Below the pieces are notes generated by a model, which did not search any database, was not told the DNA's origin, and was given only the letters and a program-made list of their open reading frames with translations. Made by a program: the position numbers and the translations under genes. Positions 25,808 to 33,344 of a DNA stretch of 64,000 nucleotides are shown here, piece by piece (within the stretch, counting starts at the first letter, position 1; the number at the start of each line of letters is the position of its first letter). This stretch comes from Sphingobium jiangsuense (lineage in GTDB: Bacteria > Pseudomonadota > Alphaproteobacteria > Sphingomonadales > Sphingomonadaceae). The stretch spans positions 93,046 through 157,045 of the forward strand of contig NZ_JACIDT010000011.1 in NCBI RefSeq assembly GCF_014196495.1, given 5' to 3'.

Positions 25808-25818
25808 TTGTATGACAA
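25808..25818. promoter_or_regulatory. TTGT-ATG-ACAA operator-like palindrome
   Basis: An 11-bp inverted repeat (4+3+4) 20 bp before the GntR start codon, in the spacing class of FadR-type operators. It matches the core of ATTGTATAACAAT at 24207 except for the central base. Confidence 0.5.
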
Positions 25819-25913
25819 TGATGTAGGCAAAATTCCTCAATTTGGAAAGCGGGAACAGAAAAAGGGCGAAAATCCGGCGTATCCGGTGCCGCCCCTTCCG
25901 CGCCGCGCCGCTG

Positions 25914-27131
25914 CTATTTGCGCCGGTTGCGCAGCGTGAACTCGGACGGCTTGAGGCCGCAGGCGGCGCGGCCGAAGCTCGCCATCGCCGTGTCCCAGGT
26001 GAAGGCGAAATGCTGCGCGGCGCTGTTGACGTCGCGCCACACCCGCTGGAGCGCATGGCCGTCATAGATGCCGGTGCCGCCCGATGCCTCGAAGATGCGC
26101 GACGCGGCATAGCGCGAGGTCTGCGCCGCCCATGCCCAGTCGCGCGGGATGCGCGCCCGTTCCAGCGGGGTGATGTCCGCCGGGGTGCGCGCGCGGTCGA
26201 TCGCCTCGGCATCGCTGACGACCAGCGCCAGCGCCGCGTCCACATCCGCCGCCGCCTCGGCGATGCGCGCATAGGTCGCCGCCTGCTCGCCGATCTCGAC
26301 ATCGCCCGCGCCGTCGAGCCGTTCGCCCAGCTGCCGGGCGAAGGCGGCGATCGCGCCCTTCGCCATGCCGATCGGCGCGCCGATGATGGAGAAGGGCGCG
26401 ATGTCGGCGAAGGGCATGTGATAGACGGCGCGTTCGTGCCGCTGCGCGCCGGGGGAATTGCCGCTCAGCATGTCGGCGAGCGCCACCGAGCGATGGGCCG
26501 GGATGAACGCGTCGGCGATGCGGATGGTGCGGCTGCCGGTGCCGCGCATGCCGATGGTGAACCAGTCGTCCACCACCTCTATGTCGGACCGGGGCACGAC
26601 GAAGAAGCGCGGTTCGAAGCTGCCGTCGGCGCGCGTCACCCCGTTGCCGATGATCACCCAGTCGGCGAAGTCGATGCCGGAACAGAAGCGGCCGTCCCCG
26701 CCGGTCAGGCGATAGCCGCCCTCGACCGCCTCCACCGTGCCGCCCAGCCGGAACACGGTGGCGATCAGCGCGTCGGGATCGGCGAACACATCCTCCTGCG
26801 CCTGTGCCGGGAACAGGTTGAGCAGCCAGCTGTGCCCCGCCAGCACGCCATAGACCCAGCCGGTCGAGCCGCACACGGCGGCGATCTCGGCGGTGACGCG
26901 CACCAGATCGGCGAAGCCCAGCTCGCTGCCGCCCAGTTCGCGCGGGGTGACGATGTTGAACAGGCCGGTCGCCTTGATTTCGGCGATGGTCTCTTCCGGC
27001 ACGCGGCGGTCCGCATCGACGCCTCGCGCCCGTTCGGCGATGCCGGGCAGCAGCGCGCGGATGTGGGCCAGCGCGTCGGCGCTGCTTTCGATTCGGGGGC
27101 GATCCGCGCCGATTTTCAGATTCGTAGCCAT
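25914..27131 (-). CDS. Acyl-CoA-dehydrogenase-fold flavin monooxygenase (HpaB/HsaA type)
   Basis: A 405-residue protein of the group D flavin monooxygenases, which have the acyl-CoA dehydrogenase fold but use reduced flavin from a partner reductase (HpaH-C2, HsaA, DszC type). The fold is visible as TPRELGGSELGFADLVRVTA near the N-terminus, GGDGRFCSGIDFADWVIIGN in the beta domain, and ASGGTGIYDGHALQRVWRDV near the end. It lacks the acyl-CoA catalytic glutamate motif YEGT. A start at ATG 27131 with AAAAGGATC upstream is preferred to the longer open frame. No flavin reductase is nearby. It likely hydroxylates a phenolic ring. Confidence 0.82.
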   Translation of the reverse strand: MATNLKIGADRPRIESSADALAHIRALLPGIAERARGVDADRRVPEETIAEIKATGLFNIVTPRELGGSELGFADLVRVTAEIAAVCGSTGWVYGVLAGHSWLLNLFPAQAQEDVFADPDALIATVFRLGGTVEAVEGGYRLTGGDGRFCSGIDFADWVIIGNGVTRADGSFEPRFFVVPRSDIEVVDDWFTIGMRGTGSRTIRIADAFIPAHRSVALADMLSGNSPGAQRHERAVYHMPFADIAPFSIIGAPIGMAKGAIAAFARQLGERLDGAGDVEIGEQAATYARIAEAAADVDAALALVVSDAEAIDRARTPADITPLERARIPRDWAWAAQTSRYAASRIFEASGGTGIYDGHALQRVWRDVNSAAQHFAFTWDTAMASFGRAACGLKPSEFTLRNRRK

Positions 27132-27151
27132 GATGATCCTTTTCCTGCCGC

Positions 27152-28300
27152 TCAGCCTTGCGCGGCGATTTCCTGCTGCTTCAGCTCCGCCTCGATCTCG
27201 GCCCGCCGCTCGTCCGACAGGAACCAGCGATAATGCCCGCCCTTGGAAATGGGCGGCAGCCGATCGGCCAGCAGCGACCAGTGCGCGCCGCAATCGTCGC
27301 TGTGGAATATCTCGCCGGTGGCGGTCCCGGCATAGAGGCTGAAGCCATCGGGCCGCACATGCATGCCCATCGCCTCGATATTGCCGGTGATCTTCGGCAG
27401 GCCGGTGCCGAGCGGCGCCCATGTCTCGCCGCCATCCGCGCTGTAGAGCACGGTCGGGTCGGCCATCGGCACATCCTGCTCGCGCCATTTGCGCGGCGCA
27501 TTCTGGGGCCCGCCCATGATGACGCCGTTTTCGTCGCGCGGGTCGAGGAACATCGCGTCGGGATAGCCGATGCGATCGTCGCGCGTGGTCAGGTGCGTCC
27601 ATTGCCCATGGCGGCAGCGATACAGCCCCTCGCCTCCGTTCATCAGGAAATCGTCGGGGTCGGACGGGCGGAAGAGCACGCGATGATTGTCGTTGTAGAA
27701 GAAATCCTCGCCCGATTCATAGCCGGTGACCTCGTCCCAGCTCTCGCCGCCGTCGGCCGATTTCAGCAGCGCGCCCTGCTCGATGCAGATATAGATGTCG
27801 TCGGGACGGGCCGGGTGGAAGGCGATGTTCTTCACATGGGCGACATGGGGCGGGGGCGGGAAGGTCCATTTATCGGTGTTCTTCACCTTCAGCATGCCGG
27901 GCAGCGCCTGCCAGCTGCGGCCGAGATCGGTGGATTTGTAGAGCACCGGCGGTTCGGTACCGAGCCAGAGCACCGCGCCTTCGGGCCGCTGCTGCACGGC
28001 GAGCGTATAGATGTGGCGGCTTTCCAGCCCCTCGTTGCACGGCGCCCAGCTCTCTCCCCGGTCGTCGCTGACCCATAGGCCCGCATCATAATGGCCGCCC
28101 GCGAACAGCAGGCCGGAGCGCGGTTCCAGCGCCAGCGCGCTGATATGATGGTCGATCAGCTTGCGGCCGGTCAGCCGCCAGTCCCCGCCGGGCGCGCGCT
28201 CGAAAATATGGATGCCGTGAAGCGTCGCGGCCAGCAGGCGCGTCGGCGGGCCGTCGCCTTCCGTCACCACGCCGCCGTTGCAAGACAATAACGCAAGCAT
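27152..28300 (-). CDS. BNR/Asp-box beta-propeller protein
   Basis: A protein of about 382 residues made of repeated beta-propeller blades. Asp-box motifs occur as SDDRGESWAP, STDLGRSWQA, SADGGESWDE, SADGGETWAP and HSDDCGAHWS. Proteins of this class are often secreted glycosidase-like or scaffold proteins, but here I see no signal peptide and no sialidase FRIP motif. It starts at ATG 28300 after GGGAGGG. It is probably cotranscribed with the monooxygenase 20 bp downstream. A cytoplasmic propeller encoded with a flavin monooxygenase is unusual; the function is unknown. Confidence 0.75.
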   Translation of the reverse strand: MLALLSCNGGVVTEGDGPPTRLLAATLHGIHIFERAPGGDWRLTGRKLIDHHISALALEPRSGLLFAGGHYDAGLWVSDDRGESWAPCNEGLESRHIYTLAVQQRPEGAVLWLGTEPPVLYKSTDLGRSWQALPGMLKVKNTDKWTFPPPPHVAHVKNIAFHPARPDDIYICIEQGALLKSADGGESWDEVTGYESGEDFFYNDNHRVLFRPSDPDDFLMNGGEGLYRCRHGQWTHLTTRDDRIGYPDAMFLDPRDENGVIMGGPQNAPRKWREQDVPMADPTVLYSADGGETWAPLGTGLPKITGNIEAMGMHVRPDGFSLYAGTATGEIFHSDDCGAHWSLLADRLPPISKGGHYRWFLSDERRAEIEAELKQQEIAAQG

Positions 28301-28366
28301 CAAAAACCCTCCCTCTCCGCGCCGAATGCCGGTGGACCGAGGCGAATATTATCGGCGAAGCGGATA

Positions 28367-28408
28367 TTGACCTCTTAGGCAAGATTGTTATACATTTATG
28401 TATCCAAT
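28367..28408 (+). promoter_or_regulatory. Promoter and GTATCCAAT site of the ring-cleavage operon
   Basis: TTGACC (28367-28372), 16 bp, TATACA (28389-28394) form a promoter; directly downstream lies ATGTATCCAATGC with GTATCCAAT at 28400-28408, 20 bp before the hydratase gene. The same 9-bp word occurs at 468 and 9097. Confidence 0.55.
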
Positions 28409-28428
28409 GCAAGAGGGGAAATTCAAGC

Positions 28429-29502
28429 ATGCCAGCAGACGCCGTGCCCGGAGACGCCGCGAATCCGTCGCCCGATCCCTTGGCCGATCCCTTGATCGTC
28501 GATTGTCACGGCCATGTCAGCGCGCCGGATGCGCTCTGGGTCTATAAATCGCTGCTGCTGTCGCACCGGGGCGAACATGGCCGCAAATTTCCGGAGGTGA
28601 GCGACGAGGAACTGCTCCATTTCGCGAACAAGAAGGAAATGGCGCCCTGCGGCCATCTGGACATGCTCGACAGGGCGGGCACGCACCGCCAGCTGCTTTC
28701 GCCCCGGCCGTTCCAGCAGATGCATTCGGAAAAGCCGGGCAAGCTGGTCCACTGGTTCACCGAGGAAACCAACAACATCATCGCCCGCACGGTGAAGCTG
28801 CTTCCCGACCGTTTCTTCGGCGTCGCGGGCCTGCCGCAGGTCGCGGGCGATCCGGTCGAGGTGGTGCTGCCGGAGCTGGAGCGCGCGGTCAGGACGCTGG
28901 GATTCAAGGGCTGTCTGCTCAACCCCGACCCGTTCGAGAACCGCCCCGGCACCGAGCCGCCCGCGATGGGCGACCGCTACTGGTATCCTCTCTACGAGAA
29001 ATTGTGCGAGCTGGACGTCCCCGCGCATATCCACAGCGCCACCTCCCATTCGGAACGCTCCCCCTATACGCTCAACTTCCTGCTCGATGAGACGACCGCC
29101 GTCTACGGCCTCATCCATTCCGACGTGTTCAAGGATTTTCCGACGCTCAAGATCGTCGTCAGCCATGGCGGCGGGGCGATTCCCTATCATGCCGGGCGCT
29201 TCCACGCATCGGCGCTGCGGCGGGGCGAGAATTTCTACGAGCAGCTGCGCCAGCTCTATTTCGACACCGCGCTCTACAGCGAGGAGGCGCTGCGCCTGCT
29301 GATCAAGACCGTGGGCGTCGACAATTGCCTGTTCGGCGCCGAATGCCCCGGCGTCGGGTCCGCCGTCGACCCGGAAACCGGCGACACGCTTGATCATATC
29401 GCGCCTTTCATCAAGGGCTTCGACTGGCTGAGCGACGAGGACAAGCGCAAGATACTCTCCGGCAACGCGATCCGGGTCTTCAATCTGGAGGGGCTGGAAT
29501 AA
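28429..29502 (+). CDS. LigJ-like 4-oxalomesaconate hydratase (amidohydrolase superfamily)
   Basis: A 357-residue amidohydrolase_2 protein. The metal motif IVDCHGHVS near residues 23-31 and the internal VVSHGGGAIPYHAGRF are the same landmarks as in LigJ of Sphingobium, which hydrates 4-oxalomesaconate in the protocatechuate 4,5-cleavage pathway. The C-terminal DPETGDTLDH and GNAIRVF segments also fit. The next gene is an extradiol dioxygenase, with the stop and start overlapping by one base (TAATG). The sequence is not identical enough to claim the exact substrate; a methylated or substituted analogue is possible. Confidence 0.8.
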   Translation: MPADAVPGDAANPSPDPLADPLIVDCHGHVSAPDALWVYKSLLLSHRGEHGRKFPEVSDEELLHFANKKEMAPCGHLDMLDRAGTHRQLLSPRPFQQMHSEKPGKLVHWFTEETNNIIARTVKLLPDRFFGVAGLPQVAGDPVEVVLPELERAVRTLGFKGCLLNPDPFENRPGTEPPAMGDRYWYPLYEKLCELDVPAHIHSATSHSERSPYTLNFLLDETTAVYGLIHSDVFKDFPTLKIVVSHGGGAIPYHAGRFHASALRRGENFYEQLRQLYFDTALYSEEALRLLIKTVGVDNCLFGAECPGVGSAVDPETGDTLDHIAPFIKGFDWLSDEDKRKILSGNAIRVFNLEGLE

Positions 29503-30494
29503 TGGCGCGGATCGTCATGGGCATCGGCACCAGCCATGGGCCGATGCTGGTCACCAGTCCGGAGCAATGGGCCTCGCGCCTCGCCTTCGACAAGGCGGTG
29601 GACCATGCCTGGCGCGGCGGCAGCTGGCGGTTCGAGCAGCTCGTCGCCGAGCGCGCCGGGCAGGGCTTCGACCGGCAGGTGACGCCGGAGGCGATGGCCG
29701 CGCATCAGGCGCGTTGCCAGGCGGCGCTGGACGAACTGGCGCGTCTCTTCGCCGAGGCGCGGATCGACGTCGCCGTCATCATCGGCAACGACCAGATGGA
29801 GATATTCGACGAAAGGCTGATCCCGGCCTTCGCCGTCTTCCACGGCGAGGCGATCACCAATTACGAATTCCCGCCCGAACGCCTCGCGCAACTGCCGCCC
29901 GGCATCGAGCAGTCGCTGCCCGGCTACATCCCCAGCGGCGGCGCGGTCTATGCGGGGCAACCCGATCTGGCGCGCGCGATCATCGGCCGGGCGATGCGGG
30001 ACGGCTTCGACGTCGCCGCGATGAAGGCGCTGCCCAAGCCGGAGACGCCGCATGCCTTCGGCTTCGTCTATCGCCGGATCATGCGCGACCGGCCGGTGCC
30101 GAGCGTGCCGGTGCTGGTCAACACCTTCTACCCGCCCAACCAGCCGACCGTGCGGCGCTGCTATGATTTCGGCAAGTCTATCCTGCGCGGGATAGAGGAA
30201 TGGGACAGCGACGCCCGCGTCGCCGTGTTCGCGTCGGGCGGCCTCACCCATTTCGTCATCGACGAGGAGATCGACCGCCTGTTCCTCGACGCGATCCGCG
30301 CGCGCGACATCGGCCGGGTCGCCGATCTGGGCGAGGCGGTGTTTCAGGACGGCACGTCGGAGCTGAAGAACTGGATCCCGCTCGCCGGCATGATGGCCGA
30401 TCTGGGGCTGGAGCCGGAAATCCTCGATTATGTCCCCTGCTATCGCAGCGAGGCGGGCACCGGCAACGCGATGGGCTTCGTCTGCTGGCGCTGA
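29502..30494 (+). CDS. LigB-type (class III) extradiol ring-cleavage dioxygenase
   Basis: A 330-residue protein. H12 in GIGTSHGPM corresponds to the first iron ligand of LigB, and SGGLTHFV near residue 245 matches the catalytic-histidine loop (G-G-x-S/T-H). The family opens the ring of protocatechuate, gallate or related catechols next to a hydroxyl pair. No small LigA subunit is adjacent, and the protein is longer than LigB (about 300), so it may work alone, as gallate dioxygenases do with a fused LigA part; I do not see a clear LigA domain. It sits between a LigJ-like hydratase and RraA/LigK-like proteins. Confidence 0.82.
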   Translation: MARIVMGIGTSHGPMLVTSPEQWASRLAFDKAVDHAWRGGSWRFEQLVAERAGQGFDRQVTPEAMAAHQARCQAALDELARLFAEARIDVAVIIGNDQMEIFDERLIPAFAVFHGEAITNYEFPPERLAQLPPGIEQSLPGYIPSGGAVYAGQPDLARAIIGRAMRDGFDVAAMKALPKPETPHAFGFVYRRIMRDRPVPSVPVLVNTFYPPNQPTVRRCYDFGKSILRGIEEWDSDARVAVFASGGLTHFVIDEEIDRLFLDAIRARDIGRVADLGEAVFQDGTSELKNWIPLAGMMADLGLEPEILDYVPCYRSEAGTGNAMGFVCWR

Positions 30495-30529
30495 GCGGCC
30501 GGGGGCGACAAGGAACAAGGAAAAGACGA

Positions 30530-31189
30530 ATGACCGCTGACCCTCAAGTGACACGGCTGCGCAGGCTGGATTGCTGCGCGGTTTCCGATGCGATGGACAG
30601 GCTGAAGATAAGGGGGCAGGTCACGACCCTGCGGCAGCGTTCCGGCAGCGGACGCATCGCCGGCAGGGCCGTGACCGTGCGGCTGGGCACCGGCGATCCG
30701 CCGCCGGGGCCGCCTCGCCATCTGGGCACCACCGCGATCGAGCTGGCCGGTCCCGACAGCGTGATCGTGGTCGAGCAGCGCACCGGCGTGGAGGCGGGCT
30801 GCTGGGGCGGCCTGCTGACGCTGGGCGCCAAGGTGCGCGGCGTCGCCGGGGTGATCGCCGACGGCCCGGTGCGCGATATCGACGAGGCGCAGGGCTATGA
30901 CTTCCCGATCTTCACCAACCGCACCACCTGCCTGACCGCGCGGGGCCGGGTGGTTGAGAAGGAAACCAACGGCCCGGTCGCCATCGGCGAGTTGACGGTC
31001 GAGCCGGGCGATTATGTCGTCGCCGACGGCAGCGCCTGCCTGTTCATCCACCCCGCCGACATCGACCGGGTGCTCGACGCGGCGGAGGAGATCGTCGCGC
31101 GCGAGGCGGCGATGGCCAAGGCGATCCTCGCCGGCACGCCGATCAGCGAGGTGATGGGCGGCAATTACGAACATATGCTTCAGCAGTGA
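30530..31189 (+). CDS. RraA/LigK-fold protein (aldolase-like), first of three
   Basis: A 219-residue RraA-fold protein of the 4-carboxy-4-hydroxy-2-oxoadipate (CHA) / 4-hydroxy-4-methyl-2-oxoglutarate aldolase group. The family RD pair appears in ADGPVRDIDE, with an acidic residue three positions on as in active aldolases. Where the second and third copies have Asp or Glu directly after Trp-Gly, this copy has Gly (CWGGLL). GGAACAAGGAAAAG precedes the ATG. LigK/GalC aldolases finish the 4,5-cleavage pathway by giving pyruvate and oxaloacetate, so the location after the hydratase is fitting. Confidence 0.82.
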   Translation: MTADPQVTRLRRLDCCAVSDAMDRLKIRGQVTTLRQRSGSGRIAGRAVTVRLGTGDPPPGPPRHLGTTAIELAGPDSVIVVEQRTGVEAGCWGGLLTLGAKVRGVAGVIADGPVRDIDEAQGYDFPIFTNRTTCLTARGRVVEKETNGPVAIGELTVEPGDYVVADGSACLFIHPADIDRVLDAAEEIVAREAAMAKAILAGTPISEVMGGNYEHMLQQ

Positions 31190-31193
31190 GAGA

Positions 31194-31868
31194 ATGAGAA
31201 TGATGGAAGGCCCCCCTAAAGACACCAACGTCGCACGCGCCGCGCGGCTCGACACCGCGACGATCAGCGACGCGCTCGACCGGCTCGGCATCGTCGGCCA
31301 ATGCTATGAGATCAAGGGCCGCGACCCTTCCTTCCGTTTTGCCGGGCGCGCGTTCACCATGCGCTGCGGCCCAGCCGCCAATCCGCCCGGAACGGTCGGC
31401 GACTATATCGACGACGTGCCGGAAGGGCATGTCGTGGTGATCGACAATGGCGGGCGCACCGACGCGACCATCTGGGGCGACATATTGACCGAGATCGCCC
31501 ACCGGCGCGGGCTGGCGGGCACGGTGATCGACGGCATCAACCGCGACGTCGCCCTCTGCCGCGAGCTGGGCTATCCGGTCTTTTCGAAGGACCATTGGAT
31601 GCGCACCGGCAAGGACCGGGTGCAGGTCGAGGAGATGAACTGCGTCGTCACCATAGGCGGCGCGCGCGTCGGCCCCGGCGACCTGCTGCGCGGCGATGCC
31701 GACGGCGTGCTGGTGATCCCGCGCGGGCATGAGGAGGCGGTGCTCGCCGCCGCCGAGGAGATTCACGCGGCGGAGGAGCATATCCGCGCCGCCGTGCGCG
31801 GCGGCATGCGGCTGGACGAGGCGCGGCGCCAGTTCAAATATCACCAGCTCCAGACGCGGCGGGATTGA
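31194..31868 (+). CDS. RraA/LigK-fold protein, second of three
   Basis: A 224-residue RraA-fold protein starting 4 bp after the previous stop; further ATGs at 31200 and 31203 are possible starts. It has IWGDILTEIA, then the RD pair in IDGINRDVAL with the D-x20-R-D spacing of pyruvate aldolases. It differs clearly from the first copy (low overall similarity outside the core), so this is an old duplication or separate recruitment. It may act on a different stereoisomer or substituted substrate, or form a mixed trimer with its neighbours; this is inference. Confidence 0.82.
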   Translation: MRMMEGPPKDTNVARAARLDTATISDALDRLGIVGQCYEIKGRDPSFRFAGRAFTMRCGPAANPPGTVGDYIDDVPEGHVVVIDNGGRTDATIWGDILTEIAHRRGLAGTVIDGINRDVALCRELGYPVFSKDHWMRTGKDRVQVEEMNCVVTIGGARVGPGDLLRGDADGVLVIPRGHEEAVLAAAEEIHAAEEHIRAAVRGGMRLDEARRQFKYHQLQTRRD

Positions 31869-31873
31869 GCGCG

Positions 31874-32539
31874 ATGGCGGGGATCGATCCCACATCGCGC
31901 ATCCGCGCCGACGGCTTCGACCGGGTCGCGCCGGATCTGGTCGAGCGGGCGCGCGCGCTTTCCGCCGCCACCGTGCACGAGGCAGGCGGCAAGATCGGCG
32001 TGATGCCGCCGCAGATAAAGCCGGTGCACCCGCATTTCCGCGTCTGCGGCCCCGCGCTCACCGTCCATTCGCCGCCCGGCGACAATCTGTGGCTGCACCA
32101 TGCGATCTGCGCCGCGCGGCCGGGCGACGTGCTGGTCGTCCACTGCAACGGCGCGTTCGACCATGGCTATTGGGGCGAGGTGATGTCGACGGCGGCGAAG
32201 GCGCGGGGCTTGGGCGGGCTGGTGATCGACGGTGGCGTGCGCGATTATCTGCTGCTCGGCGAGGTGGGCTTCCCCGTCTTCGCGCGCGGCCAGTGCATTC
32301 GCGGCACCGGCAAGGACAGGGACGCGATCGGCTGGATCAACGCGCCGCTGCTGTTCGGGTCGCTGGTGGTGCATCCCGGCGATCTGGTGATCGGCGACAA
32401 TGACGGCGTCGTCATCGTCCCGCAGGCGCGGGCGGGCGAGGTGATCCTCGCCTCCGAGCGGCGCGATGCGGACGAACTGGCAATATGCGCGCGGCTGATG
32501 GCCGGGGAAACCACGCTCGACATCTACGGGCTGCGCTGA
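31874..32539 (+). CDS. RraA/LigK-fold protein, third of three (closest to CHA aldolase)
   Basis: A protein of about 221 residues. Of the three tandem copies this one most resembles LigK/GalC: HEAGGKIGVMPPQIKPV at the N-terminus, WLHHAICAARPGDVLVV, FDHGYWGEVM and IDGGVRDYLL with the E-x20-R-D spacing. LigK splits 4-carboxy-4-hydroxy-2-oxoadipate to pyruvate and oxaloacetate. The frame opens at TTG 31865 overlapping the previous stop; the ATG at 31874 is chosen although no strong ribosome site is visible, so coupled translation is likely. Confidence 0.83.
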   Translation: MAGIDPTSRIRADGFDRVAPDLVERARALSAATVHEAGGKIGVMPPQIKPVHPHFRVCGPALTVHSPPGDNLWLHHAICAARPGDVLVVHCNGAFDHGYWGEVMSTAAKARGLGGLVIDGGVRDYLLLGEVGFPVFARGQCIRGTGKDRDAIGWINAPLLFGSLVVHPGDLVIGDNDGVVIVPQARAGEVILASERRDADELAICARLMAGETTLDIYGLR

Positions 32540-32583
32540 CGGCTCCCTTCTTTCATCAACTTTTGGCGGCAGGCGGACGACCT

Positions 32584-32874
32584 ATGACCCACTATTTCCT
32601 GATCCAGTACCGGCAGACCGGCAGCAACGAACTGCGCGAGGAGAAGAGGGGCGAGCATATCGCCTATCGCAAGGGGCTGGGCGCGGCGCTGGCGCTGGCC
32701 GGGCCGCTGCTGGACGAGGAGGGGCGGCCGGTCGGCAGCGTCATCATCCTGCGCGCGGAGGATCGCGGCGCGGCGGAGCGGATCGCGACCAGCGATCCCT
32801 TCGTCGCGGCCGGGCTGCTGGAACTGGAGTCGATACAGGCGATGCGCATCGCGGCGATGGCGCCGCCCGCCTGA
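32584..32874 (+). CDS. YCII-domain protein
   Basis: A 96-residue YCII-related protein (dimeric ferredoxin-like alpha/beta fold). HYFLIQYRQTG at the start and AGPLLDEEGRPVGSVIIL in the middle are typical, with the conserved His-x-Ala region at EHIAYRKGLG and a DPF motif (SDPFVAAGLL). Members are small hydrolases or dehalogenase-like enzymes in aromatic pathways (for example the TftG group). It is the last gene of the ring-cleavage operon. The stop codon lies inside an 11-bp hairpin. Confidence 0.8.
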   Translation: MTHYFLIQYRQTGSNELREEKRGEHIAYRKGLGAALALAGPLLDEEGRPVGSVIILRAEDRGAAERIATSDPFVAAGLLELESIQAMRIAAMAPPA

Positions 32875-32889
32875 AGGACGGGCGGCGCC
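32859..32889. terminator. Perfect hairpin at the operon end
   Basis: An 11-bp perfect stem (GGCGCCGCCCG at 32859-32869 with 32879-32889) and a 9-nt loop overlap the stop of the YCII gene and lie before the end of the convergent small gene. No T-run follows, but its position between convergent genes makes termination likely. Confidence 0.55.
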
Positions 32890-32895
32890 ATCGTC

Positions 32896-33195
32896 CTATC
32901 TTCCGAGCGCGCGCAGCAGCCGGGCGGCGTCCATCGGCTTGCCCTCCATGCCGACGAGATCGTGCGCGCGCATGATCGCCTCCTTGAGGACGAGCAGCGC
33001 CGCCCGCTCCTCTCCTTCGGCCTGTATCAGCCGGATGTCCACGAGCCGCCACATCTCGTCCAGCTCGGTTTCGCGATAGATGAACTGTTCCTCGGTGGTG
33101 GAGCGCTCCAGCCGGTCGATCATCGCCCGAAGGGTGGCGTCCGAATAATCGTCGACATCGTGAATATCGTCCAGGTCCACGCTTTTCTCCTGCAT
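32896..33195 (-). CDS. Small acidic protein, function unknown
   Basis: A 99-residue acidic, probably all-helical protein, beginning EKSVDLDDIHDVDDYSD and containing DRLERSTTEEQFIYRETELD. No signal peptide, membrane segment or metal motif is visible, and I do not recognise the family. AAGGGCC lies 5 bp upstream of the ATG. It lies alone between the ring-cleavage operon and the divergent Rieske gene, with which it may share a control region. Confidence 0.65.
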   Translation of the reverse strand: MQEKSVDLDDIHDVDDYSDATLRAMIDRLERSTTEEQFIYRETELDEMWRLVDIRLIQAEGEERAALLVLKEAIMRAHDLVGMEGKPMDAARLLRALGR

Positions 33196-33282
33196 TTGCG
33201 GCCCTTCCGGCCTTCCCTCAAGGCGTTGTTTCCCGTGATTTCCGAGTCAGCAGGCGATTCCGCCTGCTTCGCAATCACTCTA

Positions 33283-33328
33283 GTGACAAGTCATTCGCCT
33301 ACTGTTATAGAATACATAATTGACTAAC
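33283..33328 (+). promoter_or_regulatory. Promoter of the phthalate-type Rieske gene with shared operator words
   Basis: GTGACA (33283-33288), 17 bp, TATAGA (33306-33311), the same layout as the promoter at 441-469. Downstream, ATACATAATTGACTAACAA contains the inverted form of GTTAGTCAAT (33319-33328); over 25 positions it matches the 464 site at about 19. Confidence 0.55.
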
Positions 33329-33344
33329 AAAAGGAGATTCGTCG

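Noticed and set aside
27132..27602. N-terminal extension of the flavin monooxygenase frame
   Set aside because: The extra 157 codons overlap the BNR gene in another frame; a good ribosome site and the typical N-terminus mark ATG 27131 as the start.
27152..28300. Sialidase/glycosidase function for the BNR protein
   Set aside because: Asp boxes alone do not define sialidases; no FRIP motif, catalytic arginine triad or signal peptide was recognised.
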